Counted from the first letter of the stretch, positions 16,706-26,230 are shown. The stretch is DNA of 64,000 nt from Fibrella aestuarina BUZ 2 (GCF_000331105.1 NC_020054.1:541001-605000); one strand, 5' to 3'. The notes: generated by a model not told the origin, from the letters alone. Made by a program: numbers and translations.

Positions 16706-19700
16706 TTATTGTTTCAGCACTGCTTTGACCGCCAGCGGCTTCGTGGGATCATGCAGTATCTGAACAAAAAACATACCAGCGGGTAGGTTAGCCAGCTCCA
16801 GAATGACCTGGTATTTCGAGCCCTGTTGAGCCATTAGCTGTTGTTGCTGCAGAGCCCCCCGTACATCGAGCAGCCGCACGGTTGGTGTCGTGGCTGAGGC
16901 CGCTGCGTCGATTTCAACCGTCAGCCGGTTAGCCGTTGGGTTAGGGAACACCCGCAGACTCGCACTCAGCGCGGGTTCGACGGCCAGGATGGTCACGAAG
17001 GTTTCGGCCGACGTAGCCTCGCCGCAACCACCCACGTTGGCCCGTACCGAGTAGCGCCCCGTTTGCGTCGCTACGTAGGTCTGGCTCGTTGCCCCGGCAA
17101 TCGGCACGCCGGCCAGTAACCACTGGTTCCCCGTCAGGGCATTGGACGACAGCACGTTTCCGCTTTGCGCAACCGTGGGCTGCTGGGCAGGACGGACAGT
17201 TACGGCGATGGCCGACGATGAAATGGGCGAACAACTACTGATGAGTTGTAACGAGTAGCTGCCCGCTTCGGAGGCCGCGTAGGTCAAACTCGTGGCGCCA
17301 GCAATAGGCTGCCCGTCGCGTAGCCATTGATAACCAAACGTTTCGCCGGCTACGGCCGTCGTGGCAGTGCCCAGCAACGTCACGGCCCCACCCTGGCAAA
17401 CCGAGGTGCTGCCGATAGCCGAGGCTCTGACCGTTGGCGCTGGCCGCACCGACGGCGTCACGGCTACGCGTTGGGCCGAGGGACAATCGAGCGGGCGCAG
17501 TTGCATGTCATAGAAGTAATACCAGGCGGTTCGCAGGGTATCCATTACACCCGTGGCCTGCTGAAAGAGCGAACCTTTTGAACTGGCAATCACATCGCCC
17601 GACTGGCTACGTAGCTGATAAGGAAACGAAAAGCCCGCCGTAGCCGAGTTGCTGCGGAAGATAGTGACGCCCTCTTCGTATTCGATCGCGATTTTGTAAT
17701 CGCCCGGCTCGGGAATCGACAGGTTGAGCGGATAAACCGCGCCCTGATCGTTGGGGTCGTTGGCCTGTTGCCCACCCGCTATCGTGGCCGAAGCGGGCAA
17801 CGTACGGGTCGCCTGCACGTCGAGCGTAACGCTGGAGATCACGGTTTCGTCGAAGCGGCGTACCGAGAACGTCAATCGCCCCGCCGCACCGGTGTAGATC
17901 CGTGCCCGATCGATCCGCAGCGGCACGTTGGTCGAGATAAGCGGCTGCGGGCCGAAGTTACCCGCGTAGCTGCCTCCCTGGAAATCGGTTTTGCTCACCG
18001 GCCCCAACCGCCCGGCAAAGTCGTTCAGGCTGGCGTAAACCGTGGGGCGGCTGGCAATGCTGGTTCGGTTACCGGCGGCCAGCAACGTACCGCCAACAGC
18101 AGCATCGTACCAGAACGCCGTGCCCTGACCCGTGTTCTGCAATTGCAGGGCCGGGTCGCCCGTGCAGGTCACCGCGGCGAAATTGCCGACCAACGAACTG
18201 GCCCCTACGGTGCGGGTTTCGGTGAAGCTGTTGTTCGTCGTATCCTGATCACTCGGTAGCTGGATACGCGTGGTGAACCGATACGTCTGTCCCGGCAACA
18301 GCGTCACCGACGTGGGTAGCGTAAACGCCAGTTGAGTGTCGCGGTAGGCGCGCAGTTGCGTGATGGTGGAGTTGAAGGTCGCGACGGGCTGATTATCGCG
18401 TGTTACGGTCACCGTCACGGGCAGGTTGGCTTGGTCATTTCCGCCCAGGTTGCGCACCCGTACCGATACCGTTTCGGTGCCAGCGCAAAGCGGACTGGCC
18501 GAGGGCAGCGTCGTGACGGCCACATCATTCTGCGACCGGATGATGCGCAGCAGGTAGTCCTGCGTTTCGCCCGCGCCATAATTACCGCAGGGTTGCACGG
18601 CGTTGGCATCGGCCGTTTCGACCACCACAATGCGCAGCCGCACAATCGAGCCCGCCGTTACGCTGGCCGGCGCCGTAAGGCTCCCGACGAACGTACCCGG
18701 CCCGGTCAGGACTGTCGACGTACCCAGCAGCTCACCCGCGTCGGTAAACGATCCGTTGGCGTTCCAGTCGGCAAACGTTTTTACCACCACCGACCGCGCC
18801 GCGCCGCAGGTGCCGGTCGTGACGGTGATGGGCACTGGCTGACTCGGCTGCACCTCGGCTACGGTTGTTGCGCTCGTAAAATCGGTGTAGGTGGTGCAGC
18901 CCGTCGCCCCCGCCTGATCGACATTGGCAAACTGAACGCGGGCAATCTTGCTATCACCCGACGACGAGGCCGCCGACGCGCAATAGGCCACGCCACCCGC
19001 GCCACTTATTACCAGCCCATAATCCTGGGCGTTATTGCGGAGCGTGCCTTTATGGCTGATCGTGAGCACGTAGGTACGTCCCGGCACCGGGTTAGCGACG
19101 TATACCTGCTCGACGTTGTCGCGGATGTTGTCGCCACGGGTAGCGGCGCTTGCCGGATTTTCGGGGTCAAGTACCCAGGGCGAAGTGGTCGTTGTGCCAT
19201 CCGCCAGGCGAAGATCCAGGTCGTTGACCAGCTTGGGGGTGCGGTCGTTGATCCGGGCAGCACCCGTCTGAGCGGTGCCTTCGGGATCGGTCCAGGCGAT
19301 GGTCGCTACGAGTGGCCCCCGCCCCGACGCCACCACCGACAGCGAGTAGGTTGCCCCCTGCGCCAGTGTCCGTTCATCGAGCACATGGGTGCGTTCGGCG
19401 TTGCGAATCACCTGCGCCGCTTTTTCTACGTTCAGCAGCCCCCAGCCAAAGCGGTAATCGGGACCGGGCGCGTCACCCGCCTCATCGGCCGTGTGCAACA
19501 CCAATGCTTTCAGGGTGCTGGCCCGCATCACTTTGCTGGCGTTCAGCGACGCGAAATATTCCTGTAACAGCAACAGCGACCCCGACACATTGGGCGACGA
19601 CATCGACGTGCCGCTCTCGGTCCCATACGCAAACGATGCCGACGACACGGTCGAGGTTACGTTGACGCCCATCCCCACAATGTCGGGCTTGATACGGCCA

Positions 19701-20761
19701 TCGTCGGTGGGCCCCCAACTGCTAAACGAAGCAATGCTAACGTCGCCCGGCCGATTGTAGCCGTTGCTCAGCCGCGACACCGCCCCGACGGTCAGAATGT
19801 TCTTGGCGTTGCCGTAGGTCGGAATGTTGTCGTAACCAACCTGCGTTTCGCGGGGCGTCGTACTCCGGCGGCTGCTGTGTTGTACCAGAAAATACGCCTC
19901 CCCCGCCGGGGGGCCGCCCTCAGCGTGGTTGTTACCAGCCGATTTGGTGATCAGGTAATAAGGGGCGGCTGCCGCCACGACATCCCAGGCGCGAGCCGTG
20001 TTGTCGTATTGTCCGAATTTGAAATCCTGGGTGGCGCTCAGGGTTGTATCGCCCCACCACTCCCATTTGTTGGTTGTCGTGCGCGACGAATTGTAGCGCC
20101 AGCCCGCAATGCTGCCGTACGAGTGGTTGGACAGGAGCAGATTCTGGCCCGCGCCGGTCATTTCCGATACATCACTGCTGGCATCCCAGGCTTTGAGGTT
20201 CGCGCCGCTCGCCATGCCCCGCACCAGCGGATTCAGCCCGGCGGCCACCAGTGTGCCGCCCACGTGGGTGGCGTGGTTAACGTCGTCGGCTTCCCGGTCG
20301 ATACTGCTGGTAATATCCTGCTGCACTACCCGGCCCTGAAACTCGGGATGCCCCGTGTAGGTCGCCGCAATTTCCCACATGCCCAGCCGGTCTTTCACCG
20401 AGGCCGAACCACCCCGCAGATTCACGCCGAGGCTGCCCCCACTGTAGAGGCTGGTGGTGCGGGTGGTTTCGGCCGCGCGTACGTTGGTAAAGGAGATATC
20501 GTAGAGCAGATTGCCCGTGATTTCGTCAATCCCGCGCAGGATCTGCACGTGACCGTTACCAGCCGGCTCTATGGCCTGGCGACCACGTTGGGTAGCCACG
20601 GTAAGGGCTCTCTGGTAATTACTGGTTTGTTCCTGTGATAGCGTCTGTTGAAGAGCTTGAAGGCGACTGCGTTGTGCCGCGCTGTATTGGGGCAGCGGTT
20701 GTGCCAGCACCGAACTGCTCAGGAAAGCCAGCAGCCCGGCAAGCCGGTAAAATTGAGTCAT
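16706..20761 (-). CDS. Large S8-family peptidase paralogue with GEVED/Ig-like domains and a T9SS sorting domain
   Basis: A 1351-aa protein with signal peptide MTQFYRLAGLLAFLSSSVLA. His (NHATHVGGTLVAAG), oxyanion Asn (TKSAGNNHAEGG) and Ser (GTSMSSPNVSGS) are in place. The segment that should carry the catalytic Asp reads LGMWEIAATYTGHPEF, with Glu where the neighbouring paralogue has LGLWDGGGV. After the peptidase and P-like domains come a GEVED domain (AGELLGTSTVL, CGNYGAGETQDYLLRI), a CARDB-like region and Ig-like repeats (YQWLRDGQPIAGATSLTY). A T9SS sorting domain (LRVFPNPTANRLTVEI) ends the protein. It is cotranscribed with, and a probable duplicate of, the downstream 872-aa protease. Confidence 0.9.
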   Translation of the reverse strand: MTQFYRLAGLLAFLSSSVLAQPLPQYSAAQRSRLQALQQTLSQEQTSNYQRALTVATQRGRQAIEPAGNGHVQILRGIDEITGNLLYDISFTNVRAAETTRTTSLYSGGSLGVNLRGGSASVKDRLGMWEIAATYTGHPEFQGRVVQQDITSSIDREADDVNHATHVGGTLVAAGLNPLVRGMASGANLKAWDASSDVSEMTGAGQNLLLSNHSYGSIAGWRYNSSRTTTNKWEWWGDTTLSATQDFKFGQYDNTARAWDVVAAAAPYYLITKSAGNNHAEGGPPAGEAYFLVQHSSRRSTTPRETQVGYDNIPTYGNAKNILTVGAVSRLSNGYNRPGDVSIASFSSWGPTDDGRIKPDIVGMGVNVTSTVSSASFAYGTESGTSMSSPNVSGSLLLLQEYFASLNASKVMRASTLKALVLHTADEAGDAPGPDYRFGWGLLNVEKAAQVIRNAERTHVLDERTLAQGATYSLSVVASGRGPLVATIAWTDPEGTAQTGAARINDRTPKLVNDLDLRLADGTTTTSPWVLDPENPASAATRGDNIRDNVEQVYVANPVPGRTYVLTISHKGTLRNNAQDYGLVISGAGGVAYCASAASSSGDSKIARVQFANVDQAGATGCTTYTDFTSATTVAEVQPSQPVPITVTTGTCGAARSVVVKTFADWNANGSFTDAGELLGTSTVLTGPGTFVGSLTAPASVTAGSIVRLRIVVVETADANAVQPCGNYGAGETQDYLLRIIRSQNDVAVTTLPSASPLCAGTETVSVRVRNLGGNDQANLPVTVTVTRDNQPVATFNSTITQLRAYRDTQLAFTLPTSVTLLPGQTYRFTTRIQLPSDQDTTNNSFTETRTVGASSLVGNFAAVTCTGDPALQLQNTGQGTAFWYDAAVGGTLLAAGNRTSIASRPTVYASLNDFAGRLGPVSKTDFQGGSYAGNFGPQPLISTNVPLRIDRARIYTGAAGRLTFSVRRFDETVISSVTLDVQATRTLPASATIAGGQQANDPNDQGAVYPLNLSIPEPGDYKIAIEYEEGVTIFRSNSATAGFSFPYQLRSQSGDVIASSKGSLFQQATGVMDTLRTAWYYFYDMQLRPLDCPSAQRVAVTPSVRPAPTVRASAIGSTSVCQGGAVTLLGTATTAVAGETFGYQWLRDGQPIAGATSLTYAASEAGSYSLQLISSCSPISSSAIAVTVRPAQQPTVAQSGNVLSSNALTGNQWLLAGVPIAGATSQTYVATQTGRYSVRANVGGCGEATSAETFVTILAVEPALSASLRVFPNPTANRLTVEIDAAASATTPTVRLLDVRGALQQQQLMAQQGSKYQVILELANLPAGMFFVQILHDPTKPLAVKAVLKQ

Positions 20762-20951
20762 ACAAGAAGTTGATAGTTAACGAATCACCTATATAAACAA
20801 AGCTACTTTGCATACGTCAAACCACCGCGAACCGTTGTCGGCACGCCACAACTTTATTATCAGGTTTAGCAAAGGCAGCCACAAGATAATCGACTGCTTA
20901 TGTTGATTGAATCTAAATAAACTATAAATTTGATGTACTTTATCGACTATC

Positions 20952-21098
20952 ATGCAACACGACACCGACAACGACGCTTTTCCGACCACGCTGATTGCGC
21001 TACCTTTAATCACCCGCAACGTACCTGACTGCGTATTTAAGACCTGTTGCAAAAAGTACAAGAAGGGGAAACGCTGCAAAAGCTGCCCTAAAAAATAG
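20952..21098 (+). CDS. Small Cys/Lys-rich conserved protein, 48 aa
   Basis: A short gene (MQHDTDNDAFPTTLIALPLI to the C-terminal tail CCKKYKKGKRCKSCPKK) lying 49 bp upstream of hemW. The tail has four cysteines in a CC-x8-C-x2-C pattern surrounded by lysines, suggesting a metal- or nucleic-acid-binding tail. I recall similar short CKKYKKGKxCKxCPK proteins in Bacteroidota, but have not verified it. An ORF on the opposite strand is less convincing. Confidence 0.65.
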   Translation: MQHDTDNDAFPTTLIALPLITRNVPDCVFKTCCKKYKKGKRCKSCPKK

Positions 21099-21147
21099 GC
21101 CAAACCGCCGATGCAACTAACTGCCAGTAGCCGGTCGTTAGCTTCGT

Positions 21148-22290
21148 ATGCATCTGTATTTGCACATTCCCTTTTGCCGGCAGGCCTGCCATTACTGCGA
21201 CTTCCATTTCAGCACCAATCAGCAACAGCGCCGGGCGGTGGTGGAGGCGATGGCGCGCGAAATCGACCTGCGGCATACGTACCTACCTGCCCAAACACCT
21301 CTCCAGACGGTCTATTTTGGCGGGGGTACCCCTTCCCTACTCACCGAAGCCGAGCTGACGTACCTGCTCGACGCCATTCACCGTCACTTCACCGTCGAGC
21401 CTGACGCCGAAATTACTCTTGAAGCCAACCCCGACGACCTGGCAGACGCGGCTCACCTGGCGATGCTCCGCCGCTACGTCAATCGATTAAGCATTGGTAT
21501 TCAGACATTTGACGAAGCTACGTTGCGCTGGATGAACCGCGCTCACAACGCCGCCGAAGCCGAAGCCTGCGTGCCCCGCGCCCGCGACGCTGGTTTCGAG
21601 AACCTCAGCATTGACCTCATTTACGGTATTTCGGAGACGATCTGGCCCCGCGATCTGGATAAAGCGCTGGCGCTAGACGTACCTCACCTCTCGGCCTACA
21701 ACCTCACCATTGAACCCGACACGGCCTTTGGACGCTGGATGGCTAAGGGTCGGCTGACGTCTGTCGATGAAGCGTTATCGGCCAACCAGTTTGCCGAACT
21801 GGTGACCGCCCTCAAGGCCGCTGGGTACGTGCATTACGAGATTTCCAACTTTGCCCGGCAGATCGGCTCCACCGTCCAATACGCCCGCCACAACACGGCC
21901 TACTGGCAACGCCGCCCCTACCTGGGCATCGGCCCCTCGGCCCACTCCTACGACATTCAAAGCCGTCAATACAATGTTGCTAACAATGCGCTGTACGTAA
22001 AGGCGCTGCATGAGGGCGCCGAGCTGACCGACGTACCCAGCGAACGCGAAGCGCTAACTCCCGCCGATCAGGTCAACGATTATTTGCTGACGGGCCTACG
22101 TACCCAGTGGGGTTGCCAGTTGAGCGAACTCGACGCGCTGCTCGGTGCGTCCTTCTCAGCCGAGCAGGCTACGACGTTGGCTCAGTTGACACAGACGGGC
22201 TGGCTCGTTCAAACAGAAAACAGCCTTACGCTCACCGAATCGGGCAAACTCTTCGCCGATCGCGTGGCGAGTGAGTTATTCGTAGGTTAA
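21148..22290 (+). CDS. hemW: HemW-like radical SAM heme chaperone
   Basis: A 380-aa radical SAM protein with the cluster motif CRQACHYCDF (CxxxCxxC, residues 10-17) just after the start MHLYLHIPF. It also shows TVYFGGGTPSLL, the SAM-binding LEANPDDL, LSIGIQTFDEATLRWMNRAH and NFARQIGSTVQYARHNTAYW in the C-terminal HemN-like domain. Single-Cys spacing and length fit HemW, formerly called an oxygen-independent coproporphyrinogen oxidase homologue, which inserts heme. It follows the 48-aa gene. Confidence 0.93.
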   Translation: MHLYLHIPFCRQACHYCDFHFSTNQQQRRAVVEAMAREIDLRHTYLPAQTPLQTVYFGGGTPSLLTEAELTYLLDAIHRHFTVEPDAEITLEANPDDLADAAHLAMLRRYVNRLSIGIQTFDEATLRWMNRAHNAAEAEACVPRARDAGFENLSIDLIYGISETIWPRDLDKALALDVPHLSAYNLTIEPDTAFGRWMAKGRLTSVDEALSANQFAELVTALKAAGYVHYEISNFARQIGSTVQYARHNTAYWQRRPYLGIGPSAHSYDIQSRQYNVANNALYVKALHEGAELTDVPSEREALTPADQVNDYLLTGLRTQWGCQLSELDALLGASFSAEQATTLAQLTQTGWLVQTENSLTLTESGKLFADRVASELFVG

Positions 22291-22401
22291 GTTTGTAACA
22301 ATCCGGTTCGATTTTCTGGCTGCGGTATTCTGTTGTCGGCTATGGCCGAGAGGAGCCGGGCCCAAAGACCGTAGACGGAAAACAGTGAACAGCACCATAC
22401 C

Positions 22402-23346
22402 ATGCCGCCCGAAAAGCGCGTTAATCGCCTACGAACGCCTGCCCCCGACCCTCGGTTAACTCCGCCGCCTATGCCGCCCAGCAACCAGCCTGGCAACCGC
22501 CCCTATTCCGGCTCGTCACCATCGGGTCAGTCGCGCCGCGAATCGCCCCGAACGAAACCGTCGGGTACGTCGTCGGGGCTGTATAAGAGCGCGCTGGGTA
22601 AGGCGGTTCGGCAGCGGTGGCAGCAGACAAAGACCTACGTTCGGCGGCATCCCATGCTGGTGGTCGTTTACTGGTTTTTGGTTAAAACCATGCTGGTGCT
22701 ATTCCTGGGTTCGGTGGCCTGGGTGGTTGTGCTGAAGTACGTTCCGGTTTGGTTTACACCCTTAACCATCAGCCGCAAGTGGGACGCGATGGGCACCGAT
22801 CAGCCCAGTGAGATTCACAAAACCTGGCGGTCGTTCGATGAGATCAATAAGGAAGCCGCCCTGGCCGTCGTAGCCTCCGAAGATCAGCAGTTTCCGTACC
22901 ACTGGGGGTTCGACTTCGACGAAATTCAGGATGCGATCCGCGAAAACCAGTACCGCAAACGGCCGCGTGGGGCCAGCACCATCTCGCAGCAGGTGGCCAA
23001 GAATGTGTTTCTCTGGACGGGCCGCAGCTACATCCGAAAGGGGCTCGAAGTGTACTTCACGGTGCTCATCGAACTGATCTGGGGCAAAAAACGCATTCTG
23101 GAAGTGTACCTGAACGTTGCCGAAACCGGCCCGATGACCTTCGGAGTCGAAGCCGCCTCTGAACGGTTCTATGGGCACTCGGCCAGCAGCCTAAGTCGCA
23201 GCGAAGCCGCCCGGATTGCCGCCGTGCTGCCCAATCCGAACAAGTTTTCGGTCAAGAATCCGTCGGCCTACATTCAGCGCCGCACCCGCCAGATCTCCCG
23301 GCAGATGCGCGCGCTGGGCGGCCAGAAATACATTCGAAACCTGTGA
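22402..23346 (+). CDS. mtgA: Monofunctional biosynthetic peptidoglycan glycosyltransferase (GT51)
   Basis: A 314-aa inner-membrane enzyme that polymerises lipid II into glycan strands. A Pro/Ser-rich basic cytoplasmic N-terminus (about 80 residues) precedes one transmembrane helix (VYWFLVKTMLVLFLGSVAWV, about 90-112). The GT51 domain follows with the catalytic Glu in ASEDQQFPYHWGFD and the motifs RGASTISQQVAKNVFLW, KKRILEVYLN and SEAARIAAVLPNP. No transpeptidase domain is present. The N-terminal tail is longer than in E. coli MtgA. The gene stands in a plus-strand run with hemW and rsmA. Confidence 0.95.
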   Translation: MPPEKRVNRLRTPAPDPRLTPPPMPPSNQPGNRPYSGSSPSGQSRRESPRTKPSGTSSGLYKSALGKAVRQRWQQTKTYVRRHPMLVVVYWFLVKTMLVLFLGSVAWVVVLKYVPVWFTPLTISRKWDAMGTDQPSEIHKTWRSFDEINKEAALAVVASEDQQFPYHWGFDFDEIQDAIRENQYRKRPRGASTISQQVAKNVFLWTGRSYIRKGLEVYFTVLIELIWGKKRILEVYLNVAETGPMTFGVEAASERFYGHSASSLSRSEAARIAAVLPNPNKFSVKNPSAYIQRRTRQISRQMRALGGQKYIRNL

Positions 23347-23400
23347 TCGCGGCGGAGCCCGGCATGCGTCTCTACGGAACGTGCATCGTACCTTCGCAGC

Positions 23401-24261
23401 ATGAAGTCACGCCATTCCGTCAATCGCGCTGGAAAACGTTCGGGTCCGGTTAGTAGCCACGCCAATTACGTTACACCTAAAAAAGCCTTGGGTCAGCATT
23501 TTCTGACCGATATGAGCGTTTCGCAGCGGATTGCCGACCTGCTCAGTGGCCACGCCGGTATCGACGGAGTGCCCTACAAACATGTGCTCGAAATTGGCCC
23601 TGGCACGGGCGTGCTGACTCAGTTTTTGCTCAAAGACAGTCGGTTTCAACTCGATGTGGTGGAGATCGACACCGAATCGGTCACGTACCTGAAGCGCAAC
23701 GTACCTGAGTTGAACGGGCACATTATCGAAGGCGACTTTCTGCAAATGGACCCTACGCAGCTATACGGCGATTCGGCGGCTCCATTCGCGGTCATCGGTA
23801 ATTTTCCGTACAACATTTCAAGCCAGATTTTCTTTAAAGTACTCGAGATGCGCGAGCAGGTGCCCGAGGTGGTGGGCATGTTGCAGCGTGAGGTGGCCCA
23901 ACGGCTCGCCTCGGGACCAGGTAGCCGCGACTATGGTATTTTGAGCGTGTTCCTACAAGCCTGGTACGACGTCAAATACGAATTTACGGTGGGGCCGGAA
24001 GTGTTTAACCCGCCCCCCAAAGTGCATTCGGGCGTGATCAGTTGCCGCCGTAATAGCCGTACCGACCTGGGCTGCGATGAGCGTAAATTTACCAACGTGG
24101 TGAAACATGGGTTCAATCAGCGACGCAAAACGCTCCGCAATGCACTCAAACCCCTCGGTATTACGGAAGCAGCCGCCGCCAGCCCATTCATGGATAAACG
24201 CGCCGAACAACTCAGCGTGGCCGATTTCGTCGAATTGACGTTGCTGATGGAACGCGGATGA
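23401..24261 (+). CDS. rsmA: 16S rRNA (adenine 1518/1519-N6,N6) dimethyltransferase
   Basis: A 286-aa KsgA/RsmA enzyme that dimethylates two adenosines in helix 45 of 16S rRNA. Family motifs are KKALGQHFLTD (about 28-38), the SAM site VLEIGPGTGVLTQFL, VEIDTES and the catalytic NFPYNIS (usually NLPYNIS). The C-terminal domain includes FNQRRKTLRNALKPLG. The first 25 residues are a basic extension, and a slightly later start cannot be excluded. The TGA stop lies inside one arm of an inverted repeat whose other arm precedes mgtE. Confidence 0.96.
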   Translation: MKSRHSVNRAGKRSGPVSSHANYVTPKKALGQHFLTDMSVSQRIADLLSGHAGIDGVPYKHVLEIGPGTGVLTQFLLKDSRFQLDVVEIDTESVTYLKRNVPELNGHIIEGDFLQMDPTQLYGDSAAPFAVIGNFPYNISSQIFFKVLEMREQVPEVVGMLQREVAQRLASGPGSRDYGILSVFLQAWYDVKYEFTVGPEVFNPPPKVHSGVISCRRNSRTDLGCDERKFTNVVKHGFNQRRKTLRNALKPLGITEAAAASPFMDKRAEQLSVADFVELTLLMERG

Positions 24262-24380
24262 AGCGGACTTTGATGGATCGATACCACTTTTAGGCGCTTA
24301 GGCAACCTAGAAGCAACCTGCTGTGAAGCTGCTTTTCTGACTACCCGCATACGCCTTTCCATTCGCTTCATCCGCGTTCC
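24249..24380. repeat. Separated 17-bp inverted repeat spanning the rsmA end and the mgtE leader
   Basis: GGAACGCGGATGAAGCG (24249-24265) is exactly complementary to 24364-24380, with 98 bp between the arms. The left arm overlaps the rsmA stop codon; the right arm ends 11 bp before the mgtE ATG. In a read-through transcript it could sequester the mgtE start region. I do not recognise a known Mg2+ riboswitch in the intervening sequence. Confidence 0.5.
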
Positions 24381-24391
24381 CATTCTTTTCC

Positions 24392-25744
24392 ATGACCTTC
24401 GAACTTACCAAAGAATACCTCGACCGGATTCAGACGGCAATCGACGCAGGCGACGAAACGACCCTTCGCGCCGACATGGACGAGCTGTATCCGGCCGATA
24501 TTTCGGGGATTCTGTATGAACTGGACACGACTTCGGCCCGCTACCTGCTGAGTTTACTCGACAAAAACGTGGGTGCCGAGATTCTGGTGAACCTCGACGA
24601 GTCAATTCGGGATGGATTCATCGCGTCGTTTACATCGGAAGAGCTAGCCCCGTTTGTCGAGGAAATGGATTCCGATGATGCCGTTGACTTGCTCAACGAG
24701 CAGCCGGTGCAACTGCGCGAAGAGGTGATTGGCCTGCTCAACGACCGCGAACAGGCCCGGTTTATCATCGACCTGCTCCACTACGACGAAGACGTGGCCG
24801 GGGGCCTCATGCAGAAGGAGTTGGTTAAGATTCAAGTCGACACCAACGTCAATCAGTGCATCGAGGAGATCCGGCAGCAGGCCGAAAACGTGGAGAAAGT
24901 CTACGCCGTCTACGTGGTCGATGAAGCGGGCAAGTTGCTTGGCTTTGTGTCGCTGAAAAAGATCGTGCTGGCCCGGAAATACGCCAAAATTGCGGACATC
25001 TACGAGCAGGACGTAGTCGCTGTAGAAACCTACCGGCCCGTGACCGAGGTCGCTGAGATCATGCAGAAATATGACCTCGACGCGGTGCCCGTCGTGAACG
25101 TACAGGGCCGCCTTTTGGGCCGGATCACCATCGATGATATCGTCGACGTGATTACCGAACAGGCTGAAGACGACATTCAGGCGATTTCGGGTCTGTCGGG
25201 TGAAGTAGAGGAAGACGATACGCTCTGGGTACGTGCTAAAGCGCAGCTCCCTTGGCTGCTGGCCGGGGCCGTGGGTAGCTTGATGGCCGCCACGGTGATC
25301 AACGGTTTTCAGAGCGAACTGGGCAAGATTGCGGCTTTGGCGGCATTTATCCCCATTATCGGTTCGACGGGTGGCAACGTAGGCATTCAGACGGCCTCGC
25401 TCATCGTGCAGAGCCTTTCCGATTCATCGGGACTGACCTATTCCTTGGGGCAGCGGTTGCTCCGAACGCTCGTGCTGGCGCTGGTCAACGGTGCCGTAGT
25501 GGGCTTATTGGCGGGTTCCTACACGCTCCTGATCGGCGAACCTCGGCTGTTTTCTGTCGTGGGTCTTTCGCTGTTGAGCGTGGTGCTGCTGGCGTCGTTC
25601 ATGGGTACCATTACGCCCTTGCTCCTCAACCGAATTGGCATCAACCCGGCGGTGGCGTCGGGGCCATTTATTACCACCGCCAATGACCTGATCGGCATCG
25701 GCGTGTACTTCCTGATTGCCGAATACCTGCTGGCTGAATTGTAA
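24392..25744 (+). CDS. mgtE: Magnesium transporter MgtE
   Basis: A 450-aa Mg2+ channel/transporter. The N-terminal helical domain (about 1-130; DLLNEQPVQLREEVIGLLND) is followed by two CBS domains (about 135-255, with VYAVYVVDEAGKLLGFVSL and DLDAVPVVNVQGRLLGRITI). Five transmembrane helices follow, starting at WLLAGAVGSLMAATVI. The pore signature GSTGGNVGIQTASLIV is present. The cytosolic N and CBS domains gate the channel by sensing Mg2+. Length and order are standard. Confidence 0.96.
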   Translation: MTFELTKEYLDRIQTAIDAGDETTLRADMDELYPADISGILYELDTTSARYLLSLLDKNVGAEILVNLDESIRDGFIASFTSEELAPFVEEMDSDDAVDLLNEQPVQLREEVIGLLNDREQARFIIDLLHYDEDVAGGLMQKELVKIQVDTNVNQCIEEIRQQAENVEKVYAVYVVDEAGKLLGFVSLKKIVLARKYAKIADIYEQDVVAVETYRPVTEVAEIMQKYDLDAVPVVNVQGRLLGRITIDDIVDVITEQAEDDIQAISGLSGEVEEDDTLWVRAKAQLPWLLAGAVGSLMAATVINGFQSELGKIAALAAFIPIIGSTGGNVGIQTASLIVQSLSDSSGLTYSLGQRLLRTLVLALVNGAVVGLLAGSYTLLIGEPRLFSVVGLSLLSVVLLASFMGTITPLLLNRIGINPAVASGPFITTANDLIGIGVYFLIAEYLLAEL

Positions 25745-25760
25745 CGTACCCTCCAGTCTC

Positions 25761-26216
25761 GTGCTCGTTTATCAAACACATACCACGCTACCACCCGAAC
25801 CGCTGCTGAGTACGTTGCTCGACCTGCTCACGGCGGTATTCGCGAATCAGTCACGTGCAGAATGGCTCGACGACCTGACGCGCAAGGCTACGCACCCGGC
25901 TTTTCAGCTGCTACTGGCCCTTGATGGCCAACGGGTGGTAGGCTGCAAGATTGGGTATGAGTGGCAGTCGGGTACGTTTTATAGCTGGCTGGGAGGCGTC
26001 GATCCGGCCTGGCGCGGACGGGGTATCGCTGCCGAACTGATGTGCCGACAACATGACGCCTGCCGCCTCGCTGGGTACGTTACCATCCGCACGCACACCT
26101 ACAACCAATGGCGGTCTATGCTGATCCTGAACATCCGGCATGGTTTCGACGTGGTTGGCACCCAACCCGGCAAACACGGGCTGACGATTATGCTGGAGAA
26201 GCCGCTACGCGGATAG
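25761..26216 (+). CDS. GNAT-family N-acetyltransferase
   Basis: A 151-aa protein from the GTG at 25761, 17 bp after the mgtE stop. An in-frame ATG at 25716 would overlap mgtE by 29 bp and add residues unlike the family. The acetyl-CoA binding motif is recognisable in WLGGVDPAWRGRGIAAELM (motif A), preceded by a beta-hairpin VVGCKIGYEWQSGTFYSW. The C-terminal beta strand ends KHGLTIMLEKPL. The acceptor substrate cannot be predicted. It is probably cotranscribed with mgtE and is convergent with the flippase gene. Confidence 0.83.
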   Translation: MLVYQTHTTLPPEPLLSTLLDLLTAVFANQSRAEWLDDLTRKATHPAFQLLLALDGQRVVGCKIGYEWQSGTFYSWLGGVDPAWRGRGIAAELMCRQHDACRLAGYVTIRTHTYNQWRSMLILNIRHGFDVVGTQPGKHGLTIMLEKPLRG

Positions 26217-26230
26217 AGCTGTCAGCGGAT

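Noticed and set aside
18332..19567. Plus-strand ORF of 411 codons
   Set aside because: Antisense to the large S8-family gene; His/Arg/Gly-rich shadow sequence.
20789..21103. Minus-strand 104-aa ORF upstream of hemW
   Set aside because: The plus-strand 48-aa Cys/Lys-rich ORF explains the region better and lies in the hemW orientation.
24262..24391. M-box (ykoK) type magnesium riboswitch upstream of mgtE
   Set aside because: The conserved motif order was not visible; only an inverted repeat is supported.
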